From: Deltaproteobacteria bacterium
Lineage (GTDB): Bacteria > Desulfobacterota > WTBG01 > JAGOGO01
Assembly (NCBI GenBank): GCA_017996625.1
Contig: JAGOGO010000005.1
Coordinates: 1-54,392 of the forward strand
Reading direction: 5' to 3'
DNA: 54,392 nt
The position numbers were made by a program, and so were the translations under genes. The notes beneath the pieces are model-generated. The model was not told the origin of the DNA, made no database searches, and was given only the letters and a program-made list of their open reading frames with translations. Numbering within the stretch: the first letter of the stretch is position 1; every line of letters begins with the position of its first letter. This document shows positions 7,804 to 15,340 of the stretch, piece after piece.

Positions 7804-9666
7804 ATGGACAAAGGCGAAGTTATGGTTCAAGAACAAACTAACCAACAGACAACAGACATTTCACAGGATGCGCGTGAAGACTGGGAAGCGTCATACGACG
7901 ATATGACCCGTCTTTACGAAGAAACACTCAGAGATATTCAGGAAGGCGAGGTCGTCAAGGGCACTGTCGTCAAGATTACACCTGACTATGTGCTCGTCGA
8001 CGTTGGGTATAAGTCGGAGGGCCAAATTCCCATCGAAGAATTCCAGAACGATGAAGGCGACATCTCGGTCCAGGAGAACGATCAAATCGAAGTGCTCCTG
8101 GAGCGACGAGAAGATGAAGACGGGCTGGTGGTTCTTTCCAAGTCTAAGGCTGATCAGGCCCGAGTTTGGGATATCATTGGCAAGGCATACGATAATAATC
8201 AGCTCATCGAGGGCAAAGTTATATCGCGCATCAAAGGAGGCCTCTCCGTCGATATTGGTGTTCGAGCGTTCCTCCCCGGTTCTCAGATCGATCTACATCC
8301 GGTTCGGGACATGGACAGGATGATCGGGCAGGTGTTCAAGTTTAAGATTCTCAAGTATAACAAAAAGCGGGGCAACATCGTGATCTCCCGTCGCGCCATC
8401 CTTGAGGAAGAGCGCGAGCATCTGCGTTCCGATACCCTGAAAAAGCTCGAGGAAGGAAGCATCGTCGACGGTACAATCAAGAATATTACCGACTACGGCG
8501 TATTCATTGACCTTGGCGGTGTAGACGGACTGCTCCATATTACCGATATGTCCTGGGGACGAGTCAATCATCCCTCGGAACTATTCACGCTCGGAGAAAC
8601 TATCAAGGTTAAAGTCATCGGAATGGACAAGGAAAAGGGCCGGGTTTCACTCGGTTTCAAACAGCTCAGCCCCGACCCCTGGACCAATGCCGAGGAAAAG
8701 TATCCAGTGGGCAAACGGGTGAAAGGCAAGGTAGTAAGCCTGACCAATTACGGCATTTTTGTCGAGCTGGAAAAAGGGATCGAAGGCCTCATTCACATCT
8801 CCGAAATTTCCTGGATTAAGAAGATCCGCCATCCTTCCCAGGTGGTATCCATGGGCGAAGAGGTAGAAGGTGTTGTGCTCAGCGTGGACAGCGCCAAACG
8901 CCGCATCTCCCTTGGCATCAAGCAGCTCGAGCCAAATCCCTGGACAATTGTTCGGGAAAAGTACCCGGTCGGGACCGTCATTGAAGGTACGATCAAGAAC
9001 ATCACCGACTTTGGTCTTTTCGTCGGCCTCGACGAAGGCATCGACGGCTTGGTTCACATCTCCGATCTTTCCTGGTTCAAGAAAATAAAGCACCCTGGTG
9101 AACTGTATAAAAAAGGCCAGAAGATCCAGGCCATCGTGCTGAATATCGACGAAAAGAATGAGCGTTTCTCCCTCGGTGTCAAGCAACTCGAAAAAGATCC
9201 TTGGGAAGGCATTTCGTACAAGTACCACTCCGGTCAGATCGTCGAGGGCAAAGTCACCAACATTACCGACTTTGGCATCTTCCTGGAGTTGGACGAGGGA
9301 ATAGAAGGCCTCATCCACATCTCCGAAATTGATCGACAGAAGTCTGGCAAGCTGTCCGATTTCGCCAAGCCGGGAGACCGGCTCCGCGCTCTTATCATCA
9401 ACCTTGATGAGCGCGATCGTAAAATCGGTCTCAGCTTGAAGGAGCTCGACGAAGAGAACGAAAAATCCGAGGTGGCCAGCTACATGGCGCAGCAGGGTCG
9501 ACAGGGCACATCCCTGGGCGAGATTCTCGAACAGAAAGACAGCGCGCGTTCCGAAGCAGCTGAGAGCAATGCATCATCAAGCCCGGAGCCGGCTGAAGAG
9601 CCTGCATCACCCTCACCCGAGGATGCTCCTGAAACCACGAGCGACAAGCCTGAAAACCAGGCCTGA
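7804..9666 (+). CDS. rpsA: 30S ribosomal protein S1
   Basis: S1 binds mRNA on the 30S subunit and helps initiation. The 620-residue protein has six S1 OB-fold repeats, opening with GEVVKGTVVKITPDYVLVDV (about residue 47), IEGKVISRIKGGLSVDIG (about 138), VDGTIKNITDYGVFIDLGG (about 222), VKGKVVSLTNYGIFVELEK (about 308), IEGTIKNITDFGLFVGLDE (about 395) and VEGKVTNITDFGIFLELDE (about 482). A tail of about 55 residues rich in Glu, Pro, Ser and Ala follows. ATG at 7804 has AGGGGG upstream; a second ATG at 7825 is also possible. A strong terminator follows. This gene closes the aromatic/cmk run. Confidence 0.96.
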   Translation: MDKGEVMVQEQTNQQTTDISQDAREDWEASYDDMTRLYEETLRDIQEGEVVKGTVVKITPDYVLVDVGYKSEGQIPIEEFQNDEGDISVQENDQIEVLLERREDEDGLVVLSKSKADQARVWDIIGKAYDNNQLIEGKVISRIKGGLSVDIGVRAFLPGSQIDLHPVRDMDRMIGQVFKFKILKYNKKRGNIVISRRAILEEEREHLRSDTLKKLEEGSIVDGTIKNITDYGVFIDLGGVDGLLHITDMSWGRVNHPSELFTLGETIKVKVIGMDKEKGRVSLGFKQLSPDPWTNAEEKYPVGKRVKGKVVSLTNYGIFVELEKGIEGLIHISEISWIKKIRHPSQVVSMGEEVEGVVLSVDSAKRRISLGIKQLEPNPWTIVREKYPVGTVIEGTIKNITDFGLFVGLDEGIDGLVHISDLSWFKKIKHPGELYKKGQKIQAIVLNIDEKNERFSLGVKQLEKDPWEGISYKYHSGQIVEGKVTNITDFGIFLELDEGIEGLIHISEIDRQKSGKLSDFAKPGDRLRALIINLDERDRKIGLSLKELDEENEKSEVASYMAQQGRQGTSLGEILEQKDSARSEAAESNASSSPEPAEEPASPSPEDAPETTSDKPENQA

Positions 9667-9678
9667 CGCAGGTTATTG

Positions 9679-9727
9679 CTGGGGAGTCCGCAGAGAACAG
9701 GCACGGAATCCGCGGCTCCCCAGTTTT
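9679..9727 (+). terminator. Intrinsic terminator after rpsA
   Basis: CTGGGGAG-TCCGC and GCGG-CTCCCCAG form a long GC-rich stem around a loop of about 20 bases, followed by TTTT. It lies 12 bases after the rpsA stop. Confidence 0.75.
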
Positions 9728-9799
9728 ATATCCCTATCCAGATACCTGAGCGGCTCCCACCTGCTCCATCGCAAGGGCCGTTTGGAGGCAGACTGATTT

Positions 9800-10681
9800 A
9801 TGGCACGTACAAGGCACCCTGTTCTTTCGGTTTTGATCGGTCTGGCGATCATTTTTTTTGTTTTTCTCCTCGGCGTTGTGTTGCTCTCGATGCTGGCGGG
9901 AGGAAGAGGCTCTATCGCCTTTTCCGACCAGGTTGCGGTTATACCGATACATGGTGTCATTGATGACGCTCAGGCTGTCGTCGACCAGCTCTATGAATAC
10001 CGCGATCACCGCATGGTGCGCGCAATTGTTCTGCATATCGATTCTCCCGGCGGCGGCGTCGGGCCTTCTCAGGAAATCTACCGGGAAGTACGCAAGGTCG
10101 GCCAGGCAAAAACCGTCGTTGCCTCGGTCGGCTCCATGGCTGCTTCCGGCGGTTACTATGTTGCATGCGCTGCGGAAAAAATCGTCGCCAACCCTGGAGC
10201 GATAACGGGCAGTATCGGCGTCATTATGGAATATGCCAACGCACAGGAACTCCTCGCCAAGATCGGACTCAAGGGCGAAGTAGTGAAGAGTGGAAAGTAC
10301 AAGGACATACTCTCTCCGCTGCGTGAAATGACGGAAGAGGAAAAGGCTGTCATTCAGCGTGTCACTGATGATATCCATGGTCAGTTTATATCAGCCGTAG
10401 CTGAAGGACGCGCGATGGAACGGAGCAGCGTCGAGACCGTCGCTGATGGCAGGATTTTTACCGCTGCTCAGGCCAAAGAACTCGGGCTCGTCGATACGCT
10501 CGGAACGCTGCGCGACGCAGTGGCTCTGGCTGCTGACATGGCAGGCATCGAAGGAGAGCCGGGTATACTCTATCCTGAGGAAGAACGGTCCCTTCTTGAC
10601 TTACTGGTGGGCAAAGCTTCCCTCCATATTGATAATCTTCTCTGGATTCCATACCGGTTCAGCTATCTCTTTGCCTCCTGA
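9800..10681 (+). CDS. sppA: Signal peptide peptidase SppA, short (36K-type) form
   Basis: SppA is a membrane-anchored serine protease that digests released signal peptides. The 293-residue protein has one N-terminal membrane segment (about residues 10-36) after a basic start MARTRH. The ClpP-like fold shows HIDSPGGGVGPSQEIY near 76, the nucleophile Ser in SVGSMAASGGYYVACAA near 112, ITGSIGVIME near 137, and the general-base Lys in GEVVKSGKYKDILSP near 161. One protease domain only is present, as in short bacterial SppA, which assembles as an octamer in known examples. It lies between the rpsA terminator and queF, and functional linkage with either is not evident. Confidence 0.92.
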   Translation: MARTRHPVLSVLIGLAIIFFVFLLGVVLLSMLAGGRGSIAFSDQVAVIPIHGVIDDAQAVVDQLYEYRDHRMVRAIVLHIDSPGGGVGPSQEIYREVRKVGQAKTVVASVGSMAASGGYYVACAAEKIVANPGAITGSIGVIMEYANAQELLAKIGLKGEVVKSGKYKDILSPLREMTEEEKAVIQRVTDDIHGQFISAVAEGRAMERSSVETVADGRIFTAAQAKELGLVDTLGTLRDAVALAADMAGIEGEPGILYPEEERSLLDLLVGKASLHIDNLLWIPYRFSYLFAS

Positions 10682-10795
10682 TCATGGATCAGCGGGCTTT
10701 CGTTTCAGCCACGCTGGCAGTCCCTTTCACGAATCGTGCTCCATGATCCTAACCGGCCTCTGAAACGGACAGCTGCCACACTATCGGGTATATCC

Positions 10796-10818
10796 CCGTC
10801 TCCTTTATCCGGAGACGG
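10796..10818 (+). promoter_or_regulatory. Perfect hairpin just before the queF ribosome-binding site
   Basis: CCGTCTCC pairs perfectly with GGAGACGG across TTTATCC and ends nine bases before the GGAGG of queF. No T-run follows, so it is not a plain terminator. It does not show the conserved preQ1-I riboswitch tail, so it is recorded only as a leader hairpin. Confidence 0.45.
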
Positions 10819-10838
10819 TGCCTAATGGAGGAAAACAG

Positions 10839-11213
10839 ATGCCACTCAAGTACGGTGAACAAGCGATTGCCGAAGCACAGCTCGAAACGTGGCCCAATCC
10901 CTGTGAAGAGCGTACCTATACGCTGGAGATCAGCTTCCCCGAATTCACCTGCTTATGTCCGCGCTCCGGATATCCTGATTTTGCGACCGTACATATCAGG
11001 TATACACCAGACCGCCTCATCATTGAATTACAGTCACTCAAGCTGTATCTTAATGGTTATCGCAACACGTATATCTCACATGAGGAAGTGACCAACAGGA
11101 TCTATTCCGATTTTATCAAAAAGGTAAAGCCTCGGCACCTGGAAGTCGTCGGCGACTTCAATCCACGCGGCAATGTAAAAACCGTGATCAGGGTTTCATC
11201 CGATGATCGCTGA
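10839..11213 (+). CDS. queF: NADPH-dependent 7-cyano-7-deazaguanine reductase, QueF type I
   Basis: QueF reduces preQ0 to preQ1 in queuosine biosynthesis. The start is ATG 10839, eight bases after GGAGG (10827-10831); an upstream in-frame GTG at 10818 lies before that site and is less likely. The 124-residue protein carries the catalytic Cys in [18 protein letters not shown] and the QueF family motif [13 protein letters not shown], followed by HEEVTNRI. The length equals the short, unimodular type I enzymes of the tunnel-fold superfamily. No other queuosine gene is nearby. Confidence 0.93.
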   Translation: MPLKYGEQAIAEAQLETWPNPCEERTYTLEISFPEFTCLCPRSGYPDFATVHIRYTPDRLIIELQSLKLYLNGYRNTYISHEEVTNRIYSDFIKKVKPRHLEVVGDFNPRGNVKTVIRVSSDDR

Positions 11214-11245
11214 ATTGCGCTTCACTGAATGGTAACAAACGAAAA

Positions 11246-11956
11246 ATGATCGAGCTCTTTCTGACTCCACAAGCACTGTTCGGCGATTACTATTCCCGGG
11301 TGATCGAAATGATGTCCCTTCATTCCCCATTCCCTGCCGCACAGGGCCCCGGCTTCGGAAGCCACGCAAGGATGCGCGCTGCTGTGATTCACGCGGAAGA
11401 GACAGTGTTTTTCGCCGAGATAGCCTACCGCGACCTGCAGCCTGTCGATACGGTGGAACTCTGCGCTGGCTTCGGTATCCCCAGCATTACTCTCCGCAAG
11501 CAGTATGGCGTACACACTCTGTGCGTTGACTCTGATTCGGACAAGATGCAGATAGGTTCAGACATTGCGGCATTGATCGGTGTTACGCTTGAGCAGGAAA
11601 GAGCTGATCTCTTCTCATATTTGCGGAAGCATGCACCTGCCCTTACCGGAAAGACCCTGCTGGCAACAGCAGCCTATTGCCGCGATAAAAAGAAGGGCAG
11701 ACCAATCGGCACCGGCGAGAAAGACATCGTCAAATTTGCCCGCGATCACCGGATCAACCTGGCGCTCTTGCCCTTTCGGAGCGGCGAGGTCCTTAGGAGC
11801 GGCGTCTCGAGCGAGCAAAAACGCATCGATGAGTATCAGAATCTCCTGAGTGCAGCAGGTTATGTCACTCAGCGTCATTCGACGCGCCAGCTCCCCAGCA
11901 CCCGCGGCGCACCCGAGTGGTTTTTCCTGGATATACTGACAGCACACTGTACGTGA
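11246..11956 (+). CDS. SAM-dependent methyltransferase-like protein
   Basis: This 236-residue protein is not a family I can name. It contains a Rossmann-type SAM-binding signature, VELCAGFGIPSITLRKQYG near residue 69, followed by the acidic strand end LCVDSDSDKM near 90, as in class I methyltransferases. The N-terminal 65 residues (FPAAQGPGFGSHARMRAAVI) resemble no catalytic motif I recognise. LLATAAYCRDKKKGRPIGTGEKD is a basic loop that could bind a nucleic acid or phosphate, which is inference. It starts 32 bases after queF, and its stop touches the stop of the convergent membrane gene. No good ribosome-binding site precedes the ATG. Confidence 0.6.
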   Translation: MIELFLTPQALFGDYYSRVIEMMSLHSPFPAAQGPGFGSHARMRAAVIHAEETVFFAEIAYRDLQPVDTVELCAGFGIPSITLRKQYGVHTLCVDSDSDKMQIGSDIAALIGVTLEQERADLFSYLRKHAPALTGKTLLATAAYCRDKKKGRPIGTGEKDIVKFARDHRINLALLPFRSGEVLRSGVSSEQKRIDEYQNLLSAAGYVTQRHSTRQLPSTRGAPEWFFLDILTAHCT

Positions 11957-12883
11957 TCAGGAAGGCCGTTTCGCTCGTGATTCCCGGAATCTGGTGAATG
12001 CCGCGGTACCGAACAAGCTCACTTCGCCGACAAGAAACCATAAGCGGCTAACCATGCTGCAGGTTGTTGCTGCTTCCAATGGCATGCCGATACTTGACAG
12101 GTACACGATCAGAAGTCCTTCCCGGACTCCCAGGCCGCCCGGAAATACAATCGCAACGATCCCGATAGCTGTTGCCAAGGGAAAAGCCAGCGCGACGTCA
12201 AGAGGACGGCCGACGTCAGGGAAGAATGCTCGTACCAGAAAAGAGAACCCAATCGTCCAGGCAATCCAAAAAGAAAGAAAAAGAATTGTAGTTTGAATGA
12301 TAGTTGGCCAGGGTAGCAGCCGATGAAGGACAGAGAGTTCTTTCAGGCCCTTGCCAATAAGGCTTCTTCGTTCCGTGAAGTTGAGCAGAGGCAATAGAAT
12401 GCCGACCGTGCACGCCAGCCACGCTGCGCTTGTACCCCACAGGAGATGCGCCATAGATCCACTTATCATCAGACCTGCCACGCCGAGCCCCATGCCAGCC
12501 CATACTGACTGCACCTGCGCATACATCGACAAGTGTGTCAGTTTTTTCATTCCCGCACCATCCTGAGATGCATAGGCAGCTCGTCCGAGTACACCCCAGA
12601 ATTTTCCCGGAATATACTTTCCCATGATAGACAGGCCATGAGAAAGCAGAGCAGCTTTGAACGACATACCGGGTGAGCCGCGCCGGCAGACCGCGTACCA
12701 GCTCAACGTATTCAGAAGAAAGCCGGTCTCCAGAAGAATTACGGAAATGATCAGGTATAGTACATCGATCTGGTGAATGTGGATAGTCAGGAAGTCATAC
12801 TTGAACAGGAATACTACCAGGAATCCCAGAGAAATATACAGAAACAACCAGAAGTATTTTTGAGTCTTGGTTCGTGAATTCAT
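11957..12883 (-). CDS. Flippase-like / lysylphosphatidylglycerol synthase TM-domain protein (UPF0104)
   Basis: This is a 308-residue integral membrane protein with about eight hydrophobic segments. It matches the membrane half of LPG synthetase and AglD/UPF0104 proteins by GKYIPGKFWGVLGRAAY near residue 88, the conserved FPGGLGVREGLLIVYL near 248, and the C-terminal SRLWFLVGEVSLFG. In MprF the equivalent domain flips lipid; stand-alone versions are commonly found in polysaccharide or glycosylation clusters and their substrate is mostly unknown. Here it is the last gene of a minus-strand envelope set (deacetylase, sulfotransferase, acyltransferase), which supports a role in moving a lipid-linked precursor. 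That role is inference. Confidence 0.8.
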   Translation of the reverse strand: MNSRTKTQKYFWLFLYISLGFLVVFLFKYDFLTIHIHQIDVLYLIISVILLETGFLLNTLSWYAVCRRGSPGMSFKAALLSHGLSIMGKYIPGKFWGVLGRAAYASQDGAGMKKLTHLSMYAQVQSVWAGMGLGVAGLMISGSMAHLLWGTSAAWLACTVGILLPLLNFTERRSLIGKGLKELSVLHRLLPWPTIIQTTILFLSFWIAWTIGFSFLVRAFFPDVGRPLDVALAFPLATAIGIVAIVFPGGLGVREGLLIVYLSSIGMPLEAATTCSMVSRLWFLVGEVSLFGTAAFTRFRESRAKRPS

Positions 12884-12941
12884 GTGTCGACTCTTAGTGA
12901 GCCAGATGAATGCAGCATAGTTGAAAACGTGGGAGTCTATG

Positions 12942-13487
12942 TTATCGAAATGTCGAATAGTCGAATCCTTTGTAGGGTGGCTTTACATTGACAATCCGGC
13001 AGGGATTGCCGATGGCAATCGAATTCGGTGGAATATCGCAATTAACGACAGAATTCGCTCCGATGACCACGTTTGATCCGATCTTTACGCCCGGCAGCAG
13101 TACCGAGTTCATCCCGATCCAGACATTGTCTCCGATTTCAATCGGCCCGGCAGCGTCCCAGGTGTCATAATCATCTCGGTTATGGTTTGCGCTCACCAGA
13201 CCCACCCCTGGTCCAATCCTCACATTATGGCCGATCCGGATGCCGTTTCGCGCCTGAATGTAGCAGTGCGCATTGAATCCGGGCGCAGTGCGATTACCGA
13301 TCTGGATGTTCCGATGGTAGAGGATCCGCGACGTGAAGTGAACCGGCCATGGCACCGATCCGTTGATCCTCAGAAGCTTTTGAGAAATAAAGGCTATGTA
13401 CAAAATGTGCAGCGGATTGATGCCGCGGCATTTTGGATACAGCCAGTCCGTCAATGTTCTCAATAACTTCACCAGTAAAGTCTTCAT
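12942..13487 (-). CDS. Hexapeptide-repeat acyltransferase (WbbJ/Maa type)
   Basis: The 181-residue protein has left-handed beta-helix repeats from about residue 58: IQIGNRTAPGF, NGIRIGHNVRIGPGVGLVS, IEIGDNVWIGMNSVLLPG and VKIGSNVVIGANSVVN. It also has the catalytic His loop SANHNRDDYDTWDAAG typical of sugar O-acetyltransferases, and ends IPPNSIAIGNPCRIV. Enzymes of this family transfer acetyl from acetyl-CoA to sugar hydroxyl groups. It sits in a minus-strand cluster with sulfotransferase and deacetylase genes, so modification of an exopolysaccharide or O-antigen-like glycan is likely. The exact acceptor is unknown. Confidence 0.85.
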   Translation of the reverse strand: MKTLLVKLLRTLTDWLYPKCRGINPLHILYIAFISQKLLRINGSVPWPVHFTSRILYHRNIQIGNRTAPGFNAHCYIQARNGIRIGHNVRIGPGVGLVSANHNRDDYDTWDAAGPIEIGDNVWIGMNSVLLPGVKIGSNVVIGANSVVNCDIPPNSIAIGNPCRIVNVKPPYKGFDYSTFR

Positions 13488-13590
13488 GGGTAGCTCCGCT
13501 GGCCTGTCCTTGGTACAATCGCTTCATTATCAGTATACCATCAAAAAGATCTCTTCTTGATCAGGGCGTTTATCAGGCTCTCTCTCCTCA

Positions 13591-14268
13591 TCAGGCAATA
13601 AACCGCGCGGAAGATGCGTTTACCTTCTGGTAGAATTCATCCGGAATAAAATCCACTGCGATTCCCATAAAATCTACGACCTGTAGAAAAACCGGTTCTT
13701 CCGTTCCATACAGGTCCTTGAATTCGACTTTGAGATACCGGGCGTGCTCCTTGAACGTACTTTCAAAGAGGTCATTCTTAACCCGCCAGATCGATTTATA
13801 GGTCTGCAGCAGGTACTGCTTGTCGAAACCGTGCATCAGGTGCTGCAGAGGCCACAGCCCCGGCTGCCAGAACGCCACGAGATTGTGAGCAACAAAGCTC
13901 TTCGGACGGGAAAACTGCCAGTTGATCATGGACCGGGCAAAATCCTCATCAGTACGGACGATGTGAAGAAAGCGGACATCAAAACCGGAAAAGTCAACCC
14001 ACGGCAGGCAGAATGAAAGAAGCGGGTCGCAGTTGATGTAGCAGTCACCGGTACTGCGGCTTTTTATCAGGCGGCGTACGGCGTGGCTGATCAGCGGCTG
14101 AACCGGAAGAAAGCCAGCATAGCGCATGTTGGCAAGCATGTTCATCACCTGGGAAATGCCAACCTGATGATCTACCGCTATCTGTGCATCACAATGCTTC
14201 ACAATATAATCAGCGAGCTTCTTGGTTCCGGTTCGTCCCGTACTCAATACAAATACTATCGTAGCCAT
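13591..14268 (-). CDS. Sulfotransferase-family protein
   Basis: The 225-residue protein opens with FVLSTGRTGTKKLADYIV, the 5'-phosphosulfate-binding P-loop of PAPS-dependent sulfotransferases. It later carries FLHIVRTDEDFARSMINW near residue 98, matching the 3'-phosphate-binding segment (Arg...Ser). The rest (FEHARYLKVEFKDLYG, DFMGI) fits the C-terminal helix region of sulfotransferase_3-like proteins. It would transfer sulfate to a sugar or lipid hydroxyl; the acceptor is not predictable. Its start overlaps the end of the deacetylase gene by 13 bases, so the two are probably co-translated. It differs from the smaller sulfotransferase-like gene at 34901. Confidence 0.8.
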   Translation of the reverse strand: MATIVFVLSTGRTGTKKLADYIVKHCDAQIAVDHQVGISQVMNMLANMRYAGFLPVQPLISHAVRRLIKSRSTGDCYINCDPLLSFCLPWVDFSGFDVRFLHIVRTDEDFARSMINWQFSRPKSFVAHNLVAFWQPGLWPLQHLMHGFDKQYLLQTYKSIWRVKNDLFESTFKEHARYLKVEFKDLYGTEEPVFLQVVDFMGIAVDFIPDEFYQKVNASSARFIA

Positions 14269-15047
14269 GATCTGACAATCATCCTCTTTACGATATTGCA
14301 GGCCCTGTCAAACATAAACGACCACATCCATTCCGATACCGTATGCGCCCAGCGTTCAGGATGGCACTGGATCAAAAGACGCGGGTATCGTTTAGACCTT
14401 ACAAGGTCAGCAAGGTCATGGGTGCTCCGGGGAGAGATAATCATAGTGGCCGGAACCCGATCGCGGATATTCGTAGCACTCTGAGAGTTCCACTGCCGGC
14501 CGGTATCCGTGACATACAGCAACGAGGAATAATCGAGAGAAAAGTACGGTTCCCCGATGATATCAAAATCAGCCCAGGCGTATTGCTTCCAGAGATTTCG
14601 GTTGTCCCACGCGGACAAAGGACTTCCATGCATACAGATTGTGCTGATTCGAGCCAGCTGTCTGAACTTGAGCAGGTTGTGCCGAAAGTTCTCAATTGCC
14701 GCATCCATATTTCCACGAGCATCAGAAAGGTTTTCGTAATGATATCCGATTTCATGTCCCATTGCCGCTATCGCCCGAATGATGTCGTGCCGGAAGGTAT
14801 GCGAACGCGCCCGGAAATAGTAGGTGCTCGATATTCCTCGTTCCTGTTCGAGATTCGCCATTCGCTCAGCACAGAACGGTCGGCGGTCTACATCGTGTCG
14901 GAGAACCGCCAAAGGCTGCGCATTTTCGTTCTGACCACGTTCGATCAAAGCGGCTACGGTAAGGACAGTATAGCCGGACTCAAGGAGTGCATCACACAGG
15001 TGCGCATAGGTGCTCAGGGTAAAATCCCACCGCGAAAAAGAACGCAT
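14256..15047 (-). CDS. Polysaccharide deacetylase-family protein (NodB-like)
   Basis: The 263-residue protein shows the NodB-fold metal motifs: LRHDVDRR near residue 49 (Asp-Asp type motif 1) and GHEIGYHYENLSDARG near 97 (the HxxxH metal ligands). The region MHGSPLSAWDNR near 139 would form the later active-site motif. Family members remove N- or O-acetyl groups from glycans with a divalent metal. There is no signal peptide, so a cytoplasmic lipid-linked or nucleotide-linked substrate is possible. It is the first gene of the minus-strand run and is divergent from pilS. Motif 1 is followed by Arg-Arg rather than Gly, a small departure from classic NodB. Confidence 0.8.
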   Translation of the reverse strand: MRSFSRWDFTLSTYAHLCDALLESGYTVLTVAALIERGQNENAQPLAVLRHDVDRRPFCAERMANLEQERGISSTYYFRARSHTFRHDIIRAIAAMGHEIGYHYENLSDARGNMDAAIENFRHNLLKFRQLARISTICMHGSPLSAWDNRNLWKQYAWADFDIIGEPYFSLDYSSLLYVTDTGRQWNSQSATNIRDRVPATMIISPRSTHDLADLVRSKRYPRLLIQCHPERWAHTVSEWMWSFMFDRACNIVKRMIVRSWLR

Positions 15048-15115
15048 CAGCCAGAAATCCTTTCACGCTTTTCCGCTGCCTGTTCAGGGATCGTCCCGTG
15101 CAGTCAGCGCCAGCT

Positions 15116-15144
15116 TTGACTTTTTTTAGAGCATCATTAATACT
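15116..15144 (+). promoter_or_regulatory. Possible sigma-70 promoter of pilS
   Basis: TTGACT at 15116-15121, 17 bases, AATACT at 15139-15144. It lies in the 293-base divergent gap between the deacetylase gene and pilS. The -10 box matches only 4 of 6. Confidence 0.4.
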
Positions 15145-15340
15145 TTATAGTAAATGTGAATGCTGAGCAAACACTTTTCGTTCGGTGCATCTCGCCATGC
15201 ACTCAGCCAAAAATATACTCACCGCTTCTTCTGCTCCGCACACATTCAGCACCAGCTTTGTAAACGCCGTATACGTACGAGAGGACAGATTCCTTTCCTT
15301 CTCTATTTCGCAAAGGGAACCTCGACGAACTATAGTGCCT

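Noticed and set aside
8647-9318. 223-codon minus-strand open frame inside rpsA
   Set aside because: It is a shadow of the repeated S1 domains, which explains its apparent internal repeats.
10682-10838. preQ1 riboswitch before queF
   Set aside because: The hairpin is clear, but the short A-rich tail and pseudoknot partner expected for preQ1-I are not visible.
15185-15340. N-terminal extension of pilS from ATG 15185
   Set aside because: The 52 extra residues resemble no PilS start and lie in a promoter region; ATG 15341 leads directly into the conserved first membrane segment, although neither has a good ribosome-binding site.
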